Source: Ruegeria discodermiae (GTDB taxonomy: Bacteria; Pseudomonadota; Alphaproteobacteria; Rhodobacterales; Rhodobacteraceae). From it: a DNA stretch of 64,000 nt. The translations under genes and the position numbers were made by a program. Below the pieces are notes generated by a model. That model was not told the origin of the DNA, did not search any database, and saw only the letters and a list, made by a program, of their open reading frames with translations. The stretch lies in assembly GCF_030758345.1 (NCBI RefSeq), contig NZ_JAVAMO010000001.1, forward strand, positions 868,001-932,000, written 5' to 3'. Positions 17,494 through 26,200 of the stretch are shown piece by piece; position 1 is the first letter of the stretch, and every line of letters starts with the position of its first letter.

Positions 17494-18702
17494 TCAGCTT
17501 GGTCTTGCTAAGGTAATCTGTGTCACATCGCAGGTGCCGGTGTCAAAGGCCGCTCCGCAGGAGGTCAGATAATAATTCCACATGCGGCGGAACCGCTCAT
17601 CAAACCCCATGGCTGCGATCTGTTCCCATTTCTCGTTGAAGGTCTCGTGCCAGCGCCGCAAGGTCAGGTCATAGCTCTTGCCGAACTCTTTCGAACTGAC
17701 GAAGTTCAACCCCGCCATATCCACCTGCTGACGCAGGATTTTCGGGGCCGGGAGCATGCCGCCTGGGAAGATGTATTTCTGGATGAAATCGACACCGTTG
17801 CGGTAGATCTCCCAGCGCTTATCCGCCACGGTGATGATCTGCAGCGTCGCCTGCGCGCCGGGCTTGAGCCGCTCGCGCACGGTGTTGAAATAGACCGGCC
17901 AGTATTTCTCGCCCACCGCTTCGAACATCTCGATCGAGGCGATGCCGTCATAGCTGCCGCGCTCATCGCGATAGTCTTGCAGCTTGAATTCGACATGATC
18001 GGATAGACCTGCCTTTTCAATGCGTTCTGATGCGTATTTCAACTGTTCCTGGCTCAGGGTCAGGCCGGTAACCCGCAAGCCACGCTCTTTCGCGGCATAT
18101 TCGGCAAACCCGCCCCAGCCGCAGCCGATCTCAAGGATATGATCGCCGGGTTTCGCGCCCATCTCATCGACCAGACTGGCATATTTGGCGATCTGCGCTT
18201 TTTCCAGGCTTTCCTGCCCGGTCTCGAAGATGGCGCTGGAATAGGTCATCGTGTCATCCAGCCAGGCCGCATAGAAGTCATTGCCCAGATCATAATGGTA
18301 CGAGATATTCTTCTTTGCCTGTTGGCGGTGATTGCGCTGCAACCAGAACCGCAGCCTCTCATAGGCGCGGGCCAGGAACTGTCCGGTGAATCCGTCATAG
18401 ACCGTTTCATTGCCCAGATGCACCAGATCCATGAAGGCGCGCAGGTCCGGTGTGCTCCAATCCCCTTCCAGATAGGCGTCGGAAAAGCCCAGATCGCCCT
18501 CGCGGACCAGCCGGGCAAAGATATCCGGATCATGCACATCGATCTGCGCGACCGGGCCAGGCAGTTTGCCCTCGGACCGGAACACCCGCCCATCCGGCAG
18601 CACGATATCGAGCCGCCCGGCATTCATGGTTTCGAGCAGTTTCATGACTTGCGTAAAATATCTGGGCAGGTTTTTTTGCCCATGGGTCGATGTCAGGATC
18701 AT
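17494..18702 (-). CDS. cfa: Cyclopropane-fatty-acyl-phospholipid synthase
   Basis: A 402-aa SAM-dependent enzyme that cyclopropanates unsaturated phospholipid acyl chains at the membrane. Motifs are ISYHYDLGNDFYAAWLDDTMTYS, the SAM site ILEIGCGWGGFAEYAA, GLTLSQEQ and IASIEMFEAVGEKYWPVYF. GGAGAG precedes the ATG at 18702. It lies 74 bp after the photolyase gene and 17 bp before trgA. In R. sphaeroides phrA and cfaS are adjacent members of the sigma-E (RpoE/ChrR) singlet-oxygen regulon, a precedent for the arrangement here. Confidence 0.95.
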   Translation of the reverse strand: MILTSTHGQKNLPRYFTQVMKLLETMNAGRLDIVLPDGRVFRSEGKLPGPVAQIDVHDPDIFARLVREGDLGFSDAYLEGDWSTPDLRAFMDLVHLGNETVYDGFTGQFLARAYERLRFWLQRNHRQQAKKNISYHYDLGNDFYAAWLDDTMTYSSAIFETGQESLEKAQIAKYASLVDEMGAKPGDHILEIGCGWGGFAEYAAKERGLRVTGLTLSQEQLKYASERIEKAGLSDHVEFKLQDYRDERGSYDGIASIEMFEAVGEKYWPVYFNTVRERLKPGAQATLQIITVADKRWEIYRNGVDFIQKYIFPGGMLPAPKILRQQVDMAGLNFVSSKEFGKSYDLTLRRWHETFNEKWEQIAAMGFDERFRRMWNYYLTSCGAAFDTGTCDVTQITLARPS

Positions 18703-18776
18703 CCGCTCTCCCTATCGCGGTGCGTTACAAGGCTAATTCGAGTTGGTTTTTCAGGCAAGCGTTTGTTTTAACACGA

Positions 18777-20204
18777 TTACACTCCCTTTAGTTGATAGGC
18801 GGCAAGCGCCCGCTTACGCCCCTCATCCAGCGCCATGACCGGGTCAGGATAGCGATCATCGGGGGCAAGGCCCCATGAGCGTGGCGCCGCCCGGAAAAAG
18901 CTGAGCGCCGTATCCGGCGGGTCGGCCTGCATTTCCGCCAGCCACCGCGCCACGTAAGCCCCGTCAGTGTCGAACTTTTTTTGCTGTAGCTCTGGGTTGA
19001 AGACCCGGAAATACGGCGCGGCGTCGGGGCCGGTTCCAGCGACCCATTGCCAGCCCATCGCGTTTGAGGCCGGGTCCCAGTCCACCAGGGTATCAGCAAA
19101 CCAGTCCATGCCGATTTTCCAATGTGTCATCAGATGCTTGGTCAAGTAACTTGCCACGATCATCCGGGCGCGATTATGCATGCGTCCGGTGACATAAAGC
19201 TCGCGCATGGCCGCATCTACAAAAGGTATGCCGGTGCGGCCCTTTTTCCAGGCCAGAACCTCGGGCGCATCAGGGTCGGTGCGCCATGGAAAGCTGTCCC
19301 AGCCCTCTTTCCAGTTCTCATCCAGCATATGGGGCGCGTGGTACATCAGATGATAGGCGAATTCGCGCCAAGACACCTCTTTGAGGAAGTGTTCGGCCCC
19401 GTTTTTGTGTTCCGTCCTTGCCCGCTGCCCCGCCAGCCACAGCAGCCTTGGGCTGATTTCGCCAAGGCTCAGGTAGTCGGACATACCTGATGTGGCGTCG
19501 ATCGCGGGATAGTCGCGCTGCGCCTTGTAGCCGTCGATCGAGGTTTCGATGAAGGCATCCAGCCGCACCCGCGCCGCTGCTTCACCTGCGGAGACATGCG
19601 CGCCGACCACCGCAGCGCCGCGGTTCATTGCAGCGCCAAGTTCCCAACCCTCAAGCCGTTCTGAATGAGGCCAAGCCGCGGGCGTTGCGATGCGGGCGGG
19701 TTCCGGCAGCGCGGCAGCGACCTCAAGCCCTTGAACGGCGCGCCACATGGCGGAATAGACCTTGAAATACCCGCCGGTCTTGGTGCGCACGGTCCAGGGC
19801 TCAAACAAAAGATGCCCGTCAAACGAGCGCGCGTCATAGCCCTCTTGCTTGAGCCCCGATTTGATCGCGCTGTCACGGGCCTGCGCGCCGGGATCATAGA
19901 GACGGGTCCACCAGACCGCGCTTGCCCCTGTCTCTTGCAGCACATCACGCAAAACCTGCGCGGCGTCACCCCGGCGCAGGATCAACCGGCTGCCCCGACC
20001 CTCCAGCGCGCGCGAGAAGGCCTCAAGACCCCGTTCAAGTCGCCATTTCGGTGCAGCGCCAAGTTCGGCAACGGACTCGTCGGCGATGAAGACCGGCAGA
20101 ACCGGACGACCGCTGCGACACGCCTCGTGAAACCCGGGATGATCCGCCAACCGCAGATCACGCCTGAACCAGAAAATGATCGGTGAACGCTGCCCGTCCA
20201 TCAT
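18777..20204 (-). CDS. phr: DNA photolyase (cryptochrome/photolyase family)
   Basis: A 475-aa FAD-dependent photolyase repairing UV pyrimidine dimers. The N-terminal antenna domain begins IIFWFRRDLRLADHPG. The FAD domain shows WREFAYHLMYH, AMRELYVTGRMHNRARMIVASYLTKHL, DWDPASNAMGWQWVAGTGPDAAPYFRVFNP and the conserved Trp residues of class I CPD photolyases. ATG occurs at 20204 and 20201. It is the first gene of the phr-cfa-trgAB run, with a candidate sigma-E promoter just upstream overlapping the previous gene's stop codon. Confidence 0.95.
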   Translation of the reverse strand: MMDGQRSPIIFWFRRDLRLADHPGFHEACRSGRPVLPVFIADESVAELGAAPKWRLERGLEAFSRALEGRGSRLILRRGDAAQVLRDVLQETGASAVWWTRLYDPGAQARDSAIKSGLKQEGYDARSFDGHLLFEPWTVRTKTGGYFKVYSAMWRAVQGLEVAAALPEPARIATPAAWPHSERLEGWELGAAMNRGAAVVGAHVSAGEAAARVRLDAFIETSIDGYKAQRDYPAIDATSGMSDYLSLGEISPRLLWLAGQRARTEHKNGAEHFLKEVSWREFAYHLMYHAPHMLDENWKEGWDSFPWRTDPDAPEVLAWKKGRTGIPFVDAAMRELYVTGRMHNRARMIVASYLTKHLMTHWKIGMDWFADTLVDWDPASNAMGWQWVAGTGPDAAPYFRVFNPELQQKKFDTDGAYVARWLAEMQADPPDTALSFFRAAPRSWGLAPDDRYPDPVMALDEGRKRALAAYQLKGV

Positions 20205-20222
20205 GCCCCCGCCGCTTTATCC

Positions 20223-20252
20223 TTGATACGGCGGCGGCGCGAGGCCGGATCA
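20223..20252 (-). promoter_or_regulatory. Candidate ECF sigma-E (RpoE/ChrR-type) promoter of phr
   Basis: On the minus strand a -35-like TGATCC (20252-20247) is followed by an 18-bp spacer and TATCAA (20228-20223), 18 bases before the phr ATG. TGATCC is the -35 element recalled for R. sphaeroides sigma-E targets, among them phrA-cfaS. The -10 match is partial, and the -35 includes the TGA stop of the upstream aminotransferase gene, so chance cannot be excluded. Confidence 0.45.
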
Positions 20253-21473
20253 CAAAACGTGGTCAAGTGCCTCGATCAACTGGTCAATTTCGGCCTTCGA
20301 GGTGTAATGCGTGAAGCTCATCCGAAAAACGCCGCGGGCCGGATCGACGCCCATTCCCGCCAGCGGGCGTACCGCGTAAAAATCGCCCCCATCCGCCATG
20401 ATCCCGTGTTGCGCCAATTCAGCGGCGACCGGTTGGGCGGGACGATCCAGCGACAGGGCAACGGTCGGCGCGCGCAGTTCCGCCCGGTCGGGACCCAGCA
20501 GGCGCACCGAATTGCGATCTTTCACCGCGTCCAGCAGCGGTTGCAGCAGCGCAACCTCCTGCTCCCGCATCAAGTCATGCACAAAAGCGCCGCGTGCCGC
20601 CGCACCTTCAACCGGGCCACCGTGATGATCGCAGAGCGCGTCAACGTAATCCGCCATGCCCGCACAGGCCGCGATCTGCGCGTGATCCGGGCCCGCCGGG
20701 GTGAAGCGCTTGTAGAGGGTATCACCGTTGAAATAATGCCCCTGATTGGGAAGCAATTCGCCCAAGGCGCGCCGGATCACCATGCAGCCCTGATGCGGGC
20801 CATAGGTCTTGTAGCTAGAAAACAGGTAGATATCCGGCCCCAGCGCGCCCACATCCGGAAAGCCATGCGGCGCGTAAGAGACGCCATCGACGCAGACAAA
20901 CGCCCCGGCGGCGTGAGCAATCGCGGTGATCTCGGTCACCGGGTTGATCTCAGCCACCACATTCGAGCAATGGGGAAAACAAACCAGCCGTACCTTCTCG
21001 TCCAGCAGGTTTTCCAGCTGCTCGGGGTCCAGATGCCCGGTCTCGGGATCAATGCGCCATTCGCGGATCTCGATCCCATCCTCAGCCAAGCGCCGCCACG
21101 GCCCGCTATTGGCCTCGTGATCCTGATCGGTGACCACGATGGCCTCGCCCGGCTGCATCCATTTGCGCACCGCTTGCGCCAGAACATAGGTGTTCTGCGT
21201 GGTCGAGGGGCCAAAGCTCAACTCATCCTTCTCAACGCCCAACAAGGCCGCCATGCGCACCCGCGCCTCGTCCATCTCTTCACCGCCCAGGCGGCTGGCA
21301 TCATAGCTGGCATAGGGCTGCACCTTGCGCTGGGTATAAAACCGCGTCAGCCGGTCGATCACCTGACGGCAGGTATAAGACCCGCCCGCGTTCTCGAAAA
21401 ACGCTTGTCCCTGCAGGGACGGCTCGGCAAAGGCGGGGAATTGCGCGCGCACGAAATCGGTATCTAGGGCCAT
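20250..21473 (-). CDS. Class-V aminotransferase (cysteine desulfurase-like)
   Basis: A 407-aa fold-type I PLP enzyme. The Schiff-base lysine is Lys222 in LFSSYKTYGPHQGC. Asp196 and His203 lie in VDGVSYAPHGFPD, and FENAGGSYTC and ASRLGGEEMDEAR are near the N-terminus. It is related to the cysteine desulfurase/kynureninase group (the CsdA-like subgroup without NifS features). Start 21473 (MALDTDF) follows CGGAG. Its stop lies within the candidate phr promoter, so it may be expressed separately or read through. Substrate is not determined. Confidence 0.88.
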   Translation of the reverse strand: MALDTDFVRAQFPAFAEPSLQGQAFFENAGGSYTCRQVIDRLTRFYTQRKVQPYASYDASRLGGEEMDEARVRMAALLGVEKDELSFGPSTTQNTYVLAQAVRKWMQPGEAIVVTDQDHEANSGPWRRLAEDGIEIREWRIDPETGHLDPEQLENLLDEKVRLVCFPHCSNVVAEINPVTEITAIAHAAGAFVCVDGVSYAPHGFPDVGALGPDIYLFSSYKTYGPHQGCMVIRRALGELLPNQGHYFNGDTLYKRFTPAGPDHAQIAACAGMADYVDALCDHHGGPVEGAAARGAFVHDLMREQEVALLQPLLDAVKDRNSVRLLGPDRAELRAPTVALSLDRPAQPVAAELAQHGIMADGGDFYAVRPLAGMGVDPARGVFRMSFTHYTSKAEIDQLIEALDHVL

Positions 21474-21538
21474 GACTGCTCCGGGGCTTGGGTTTGCGAA
21501 ATGGATGCAGATCGCGGGCAGCGCGGTCAAGAGCGATC

Positions 21539-21561
21539 CTGATGACAGATTCTGACATCAG
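21539..21561. promoter_or_regulatory. Near-perfect 23-bp palindrome in a divergent intergenic region
   Basis: CTGATGACAG-ATT-CTGACATCAG: both 10-base arms match except for one pair. It lies between the divergent aminotransferase (start 21473) and the glyoxalase-family gene (start 21607), about 45 bp before the latter. It could be an operator for an unlinked regulator. No adjacent regulator gene is present. Confidence 0.45.
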
Positions 21562-21606
21562 CTCATGACAATCTACTGCCATTCCACACATACAGGAGCA
21601 TGTGAA

Positions 21607-21990
21607 ATGAGCTTTCAACCCAAGGATTTTCTGGTCTGGGGTGAAGTGCCGGTCAGCGACCTCGACAAGGCGGTTGCCTTCTATAGCCGCGTAACCGGCG
21701 CCGATCTTTCGATCGACAAAAGCGGCCCCAATCCGGTGGCCATGTTCCAGCCCGAAGACCCCAAGACCGGTATCGCCCTGCACCTCTATCCCGGCACCCC
21801 GGCCAGCGACGGGCGAGGCCCGACGCTGCACCTGACCGCCGAGGGTACGCTGCAAGAGGTGATGGATCGCGTTTTTGAGGCCGGAGGCCGCGTCACATCC
21901 GACATCATCGAGATTCCGCCGGGTCGTTTCTTTTACGCAACCGATCCCGACGGCAACTCTTTGGGCTTCTTCAAGGCCAATCCCGACTGA
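21607..21990 (+). CDS. VOC (glyoxalase/bleomycin-resistance) family protein
   Basis: A 127-aa single-domain VOC protein with paired beta-alpha-beta-beta-beta modules: LVWGEVPVSDLDKAVAFYSRVTGADL at the start and FFYATDPDGNSLGFFKANPD at the end, the usual metal-ligand and C-terminal signature of the family. AGGAG precedes ATG at 21607. It converges with acuI, with 13 bp between the stops. Function (enzyme or antibiotic/aldehyde binding) is not assignable. Confidence 0.85.
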   Translation: MSFQPKDFLVWGEVPVSDLDKAVAFYSRVTGADLSIDKSGPNPVAMFQPEDPKTGIALHLYPGTPASDGRGPTLHLTAEGTLQEVMDRVFEAGGRVTSDIIEIPPGRFFYATDPDGNSLGFFKANPD

Positions 21991-22003
21991 GCCAATCGGC
22001 CCG

Positions 22004-22999
22004 TCAGGCGTTCACATCCACAACAACGCGGCCCTGAACCTGCCCGGCGAGGATGTCGGCCCCCAATTGGGGCAGATCGCTCAGGGTCGCGGGCCGCACC
22101 ATCGCCTCCAGCTTGTCCATGGGCAGGTCGGTGGCGATGCGCTGCCAGGCCCGCAGCCGATTGTCATAGGGCTGCATGACCGACTCGATGCCCAGCAGGT
22201 TCACCCCGCGCAGCAGGAACGGAATGACCGAAGCCGGCAGGTTCGCGCCACCGGCCAGCCCCACCGCCGCAACCGAGGCGCCATATTTCATCTGGCCCAG
22301 CACGCGGGCCAGCATCGCACCACCCACTGCATCGACACAGCCTGCCCAGCTCTCGCTCTCCAGCGGACGCTTGACCGTTTCGTTCAGCTCTTCGCGCGCA
22401 ACGATCTGGGTCGCCCCAAGCGACGTGAGATAGTCAGCGCTCTCGGGACGCCCCGTCACCGCCGCGACCTCATATCCCAGATGCGCCAGAATAGCTGTGG
22501 TGACGGAGCCGACACCACCTGCCGCCCCCGTAACCAGAACCGGACCATGGCCGGGCGTCAGCCCGTGATCCTCCAGCGCCATCACTGACAGCATCGCGGT
22601 CAGCCCGGCGGTGCCCACCGCCATCGCCTGACGGGAACTCAGCCCATCGGGCAAAGGCACCAGCCAGTCGGCCCGCATATTGGCCTTCTGCGCATAGCCG
22701 CCCCAATGCGCCTCGCCCACGCGCCAACCGGTCTGCACCACCTTGTCACCGGGTTTGTAGCGATCATCCGAGGAGGCCTCGACCGTGCCGGAAAAATCCA
22801 CACCCGGCACATGCGGATATTTCCGCACCAGCCCGCCGCCATGCGAGCTCAGACACAGCCCGTCCTTGTAGTTGACCGTGGAATACTCCACCGCAACCGT
22901 CACCTCACCCTGCGGCAGGTCGCTTTCGGTCAGTTGCTTCAGAACGGCACTCGCCTTGCCGCTTTCCTCGTCCTTTTCCATCACCAATGCGTTGAACAT
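22004..22999 (-). CDS. acuI: Acrylyl-CoA reductase AcuI (MDR family)
   Basis: A 331-aa NADPH-dependent medium-chain reductase that converts acryloyl-CoA to propionyl-CoA, detoxifying acrylate from DMSP cleavage. Features are NYKDGL, VPGVDFSGTVE, the VLVTGAAGGVGSV nucleotide loop and a C-terminal QGRVVVDVNA. The start at 22999 (MFNALVMEKDEESGK) matches the usual AcuI N-terminus and is spaced correctly from GAAAGGA; an ATG three codons earlier sits on top of that site. It follows dmdA after about 58 bp, the same order known in Ruegeria. Confidence 0.93.
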   Translation of the reverse strand: MFNALVMEKDEESGKASAVLKQLTESDLPQGEVTVAVEYSTVNYKDGLCLSSHGGGLVRKYPHVPGVDFSGTVEASSDDRYKPGDKVVQTGWRVGEAHWGGYAQKANMRADWLVPLPDGLSSRQAMAVGTAGLTAMLSVMALEDHGLTPGHGPVLVTGAAGGVGSVTTAILAHLGYEVAAVTGRPESADYLTSLGATQIVAREELNETVKRPLESESWAGCVDAVGGAMLARVLGQMKYGASVAAVGLAGGANLPASVIPFLLRGVNLLGIESVMQPYDNRLRAWQRIATDLPMDKLEAMVRPATLSDLPQLGADILAGQVQGRVVVDVNA

Positions 23000-23057
23000 C
23001 TCAGCCATCCTTTCAAAAAATCACGGGGGGTGTCGCGACGCGACGGGGCAGAGCCCC

Positions 23058-24161
23058 CTATATCCAGAAGCGATCCCGCACGATTGCGGGGCGCATGCCC
23101 TGAGGCGTTTCAATTTCCAGCGCGGTGCCGGGGTCCCAATGGCTCAGATGCAGCATGCCGATCGAGACATTGGTGTCGAAATCCGGCGACCAGGCGGCAG
23201 AGGTCACCTGCCCGACCCGCTTGTCACCGACATAGGCGGGCCACGCGCGCTCGCATGGCGGCACCGGATCGCCTTCGATAGCAATCGGCCGAATCTGTTG
23301 CACCGGGCCTTCCTTAGCCACGCGCAGCAGCGCATCGCGACCGATACAGCCAATCGCGGTGTGGGTGTTGCAGAACCTGCCCAAACCGCATTCATGCGGC
23401 GTGTTGTCGTCGGTCATGTCATTGCCATAAGACAGCAGCCCGCCCTCGATCCGCTCGATCAGGTTCGGACATCCCGCGCGCACCTGCAAATCCTCACCGG
23501 CGGCAAAGAGCGCGTTCCAGAGCGGCATGCCAATTTCACCGCCCTCAACATAGATCTCGAAGCCGCCCTGTTTGGAATAGCCCGACCGCGCAACGGCCAG
23601 ATCGCGCCCTTCGAATTCGAACATGTCGAACCTGAAGAACCGGATATCGCGCACCCGATCCCCGAAGAGGCGCGCCATCAGATCGTCGGCTTTTGGTCCC
23701 TGCACAGCCAGTGGCGAGACATCCGGCTCGTCAACCAGAACGTCCAGACGATAGCCATTCGCCAGCCCCTTGACCCACAAAAGCAAATCACTGTCGGCAA
23801 TCGAGATCCAGTAACGATCCTCGGACAGTTTCACGGCTACCGGATCGTTCAGCATGCCGCCGGTCTCATCGACGATGGGTACATAATAGCACTGGCCGGG
23901 CAACATGCCGCGCAAATCGCGCGGGGTGAGCATCTGCATAAGCCGCGCCGCATCCGGGCCACGCAGTTCCACCTGACGCTCGCAGGAGACATCCCAGACC
24001 TGAACATGGCTCTTGAGGTGGCGGTAATCGGCCTCGACGCTCTCGAACAGCGTTGGCAGCCGCATCCGGTTATATACGGTGTAGGCTTTGGCACCGGCAG
24101 CCTCGACCCCGTCCGAGAAGGGGGTGCGCCGCAAGCGGTGTGACAGGGAAATCTGCGCCAT
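23058..24161 (-). CDS. dmdA: Dimethylsulfoniopropionate demethylase DmdA
   Basis: A 367-aa GcvT-family enzyme moving a methyl group from DMSP to tetrahydrofolate, giving methylmercaptopropionate. The sequence closely follows roseobacter DmdA as I recall it: LSHRLRRTPFSDGVEAAG, YTVYNRMRLPT, HVQVWDVSCERQVE, YYVPIVDETGGMLNDPVAVKL and DVSPLAVQGPKADDLM. These DmdA-specific stretches separate it from glycine-cleavage T-proteins. The ATG comes one base after the DinB stop (TGACATG). It is the fourth gene of a run under a divergent FadR/GntR gene and is followed by acuI. Confidence 0.95.
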   Translation of the reverse strand: MAQISLSHRLRRTPFSDGVEAAGAKAYTVYNRMRLPTLFESVEADYRHLKSHVQVWDVSCERQVELRGPDAARLMQMLTPRDLRGMLPGQCYYVPIVDETGGMLNDPVAVKLSEDRYWISIADSDLLLWVKGLANGYRLDVLVDEPDVSPLAVQGPKADDLMARLFGDRVRDIRFFRFDMFEFEGRDLAVARSGYSKQGGFEIYVEGGEIGMPLWNALFAAGEDLQVRAGCPNLIERIEGGLLSYGNDMTDDNTPHECGLGRFCNTHTAIGCIGRDALLRVAKEGPVQQIRPIAIEGDPVPPCERAWPAYVGDKRVGQVTSAAWSPDFDTNVSIGMLHLSHWDPGTALEIETPQGMRPAIVRDRFWI

Positions 24162-24162
24162 G

Positions 24163-24669
24163 TCAGGCCTCCTCGGGCATAAAGACCAGATCGCTGACCG
24201 GCGCTGCCGAGCCGGTCTCGGTCAGCATCTGGTGCAATTGGCCCCGGTGATGGGTCTGGTGATTGAACATGTGGATCACGCATTGCGCATGAGGCTTCAC
24301 GACATCCGCCTCCTTGGCCGCCGAATACCAGGAAAACGTCCCGCTCAGCGGCCCATCCCCAAGCCCTGACGCCCAATCGGCAATGCGCGCATCGATCTTG
24401 TCGCGCAGGGGCAGCCACTGGGCCAGATCAGCGCAGAGCGAGACGCTTTCGGGAATGCCGCCACCCGGCCCCTCGCCCTTGTCGAAACGCGAGATCCAGA
24501 TCCAGTCACCCCAGAGCAGGTGGTTCGCCGTGCCCATGATCGAGCCGAAGAACGCCCCGCGATCCCGCGTCAGTTCCTCTTGCGGCAAGGCTTGCAGAAA
24601 CCCCGCAAGCTGGGTGTTCTGCCAATGGCCATAGCGCGCCATCTCGCGGGCATAGTCCCCGGTGATCAT
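24163..24669 (-). CDS. DinB-family metalloprotein
   Basis: A 168-aa four-helix-bundle protein with the DinB/YfiT triad of metal-binding histidines: one in GTANHLLWGDWIW (about residue 50) and two in HMFNHQTHHRGQL (about residues 133-137). Family members bind divalent metal, and some are thiol S-transferases. ATG at 24669 overlaps the DUF1326 stop by one base; a GTG one codon earlier is also possible. The dmdA ATG begins one base after its stop, so it is translationally coupled on both sides. A link to DMSP or thiol chemistry is inference. Confidence 0.85.
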   Translation of the reverse strand: MITGDYAREMARYGHWQNTQLAGFLQALPQEELTRDRGAFFGSIMGTANHLLWGDWIWISRFDKGEGPGGGIPESVSLCADLAQWLPLRDKIDARIADWASGLGDGPLSGTFSWYSAAKEADVVKPHAQCVIHMFNHQTHHRGQLHQMLTETGSAAPVSDLVFMPEEA

Positions 24670-25373
24670 CACTTTGGTCCGTGCCAGTCGATGGGGCAGA
24701 TCTCGGCCGATTTGCCGCCGAAATCCCAGACCCGGCCATAGTCGCGCACCCTGGATTTAGTGCCCTTGGCGACGATGATGTCCGGCCCCATCCAGTATTT
24801 CGAGTTGGTGACCATGACTGGATGCTCGGCATCCTTGCCCCCGATCATCTCGATCTCGCCCTGAATCTTGCGCCCGATCATGATCCGCCGCTTGGTGCCG
24901 TCGCGCTCGATCTCGACGGGTGCGCGTTCGGCTCCGATGATCTCGCTGACCAACATCGTGAACAGACCCGTGGTGCCCCCCGCCTGACCGCTGAATATCT
25001 GCAGGATACCATTATACGCCTTGCCGCTGGCGCGCTCATCCACATAGGCCGCGACCTTCCACTGACCTTCGCCCATGCGGCCCGGAATATCGACCAGCAG
25101 GCCGACATTGAGGCCGGACAGATCCTCGCCCTCGTAATGGCCCTCATCGATGATGATCCCCATCCAGGCGTGGCAATGGCCCTCTGTCGGGGGATGCGCG
25201 CCCAGTGAAACCACGCAGGGGCAGAACACGTCGCAGGAGCAGTTCAGGATCAACTCGCCCTTGATCGCCCATTCGGTCGGCGACATCTCGCGCCGTTTCG
25301 GGTTCGGCATGCGGCTGTCGATGCGTTGGCTGATCGGCAGACGATCGGCATCCGGTTTTCTGTTCTTTGCCAT
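24669..25373 (-). CDS. DUF1326 domain protein
   Basis: A 234-aa protein. The DUF1326 signature begins EWAIKGELILNCSCDVFCPCVVSLGAHPPTEGHCHAW: a cluster of Cys and His residues (CSCDVFCPC and CH) that looks like a metal or cofactor site. An N-terminal basic tail (about 30 residues) precedes it. GGAGG lies seven bases before ATG at 25373, four bases after the DUF2182 stop. DUF1326 and DUF2182 genes are often adjacent in proteobacteria. Function of the family is not known to me. Confidence 0.85.
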   Translation of the reverse strand: MAKNRKPDADRLPISQRIDSRMPNPKRREMSPTEWAIKGELILNCSCDVFCPCVVSLGAHPPTEGHCHAWMGIIIDEGHYEGEDLSGLNVGLLVDIPGRMGEGQWKVAAYVDERASGKAYNGILQIFSGQAGGTTGLFTMLVSEIIGAERAPVEIERDGTKRRIMIGRKIQGEIEMIGGKDAEHPVMVTNSKYWMGPDIIVAKGTKSRVRDYGRVWDFGGKSAEICPIDWHGPK

Positions 25374-25377
25374 AAGG

Positions 25378-26169
25378 TTATCCTCCGAACATGACGGGAT
25401 AGATGAGAAGTGCGAGACCACCCGCGATCAGCGCGACGCCCATGGGGCGGGTCACCACATGGCCAATCTGCGGCAGTTTTTCGAGGACCATGAACAGCGT
25501 GGCGAGCCCCATCCACAACAGGCTCATGACCCCGCCGACAAAACCAAGCGCCATGAAGCCCCAGCAGCAGCCCATACAGAACGCGCCCAGCCCCAGACCC
25601 ATGCGCAGGCCGCCAGCAAAGCCGGTGCGCCAATGGCCCAGAAAATACGTCATCGGCGCATGGCAAACGCCATGGCAGACCTCTTTCGCGCGGGTGAACT
25701 GGAACGCGCCCACGACGATCAGCAGGCCAGCGGCGACCAGCGGTGATTTGGCAATGCCCAGCATATCGACCACACCACCAAAAAGCAGCGCCAATTGCAC
25801 GCCGGTGATCAATGCAGCAAAGCCAACCCAGACCAGCATGTACCCGGACACAACGCCCACCCACCCGACCCGCGTGCCATCAGCACTGACTATCAGGTCC
25901 TCGTAACTGCGCAGGGTCGGCACCAGCGTGGGCAGCATCATCGCCGCCATCATCACCCCCCACATCCAGAAGAGCGGCCCGAACTCGGCCATGGGCATCA
26001 CCATATCCATGCGCGGGTCCATTGCCGCCATCGCCTGCCCCATCGGACCCGGTCGCCCGATCAGGTCCAGATCCATCCCGACGCTCATGGAATAAAGGAA
26101 CCACCACGCCCACAGGATCAGGCCATAAAAGCCAAGCCACAAAATGCTGCGTATCGATCCGGCAGACAC
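25378..26169 (-). CDS. DUF2182 polytopic membrane protein (putative metal-binding)
   Basis: A 263-aa membrane protein with about seven hydrophobic segments. It shows the DUF2182 features MMAAMMLPTLVP, CHGVCHAP and GAFCMGCCWGFMALGF; Met-rich and Cys/His-rich positions inside or next to the membrane suggest a metal site. The start is GTG at 26169 preceded by GGGAGG. It is the first gene of the DUF2182-DUF1326-DinB-dmdA-acuI run and divergent from the FadR-type regulator, with repeated operator-like sites between them. Confidence 0.85.
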   Translation of the reverse strand: MSAGSIRSILWLGFYGLILWAWWFLYSMSVGMDLDLIGRPGPMGQAMAAMDPRMDMVMPMAEFGPLFWMWGVMMAAMMLPTLVPTLRSYEDLIVSADGTRVGWVGVVSGYMLVWVGFAALITGVQLALLFGGVVDMLGIAKSPLVAAGLLIVVGAFQFTRAKEVCHGVCHAPMTYFLGHWRTGFAGGLRMGLGLGAFCMGCCWGFMALGFVGGVMSLLWMGLATLFMVLEKLPQIGHVVTRPMGVALIAGGLALLIYPVMFGG

Positions 26170-26200
26170 GTGTCCCTCCCCGACTCAGTTCTTGCAATTC

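Noticed and set aside
17024-17572. 182-residue plus-strand frame with an AGGAGG upstream
   Set aside because: Antisense to trgA and without domain or membrane pattern; the AGGAGG is incidental.
20223-21467. 414-residue open frame on the plus strand over the aminotransferase gene
   Set aside because: Arg/His-rich shadow of a clear PLP enzyme on the minus strand.
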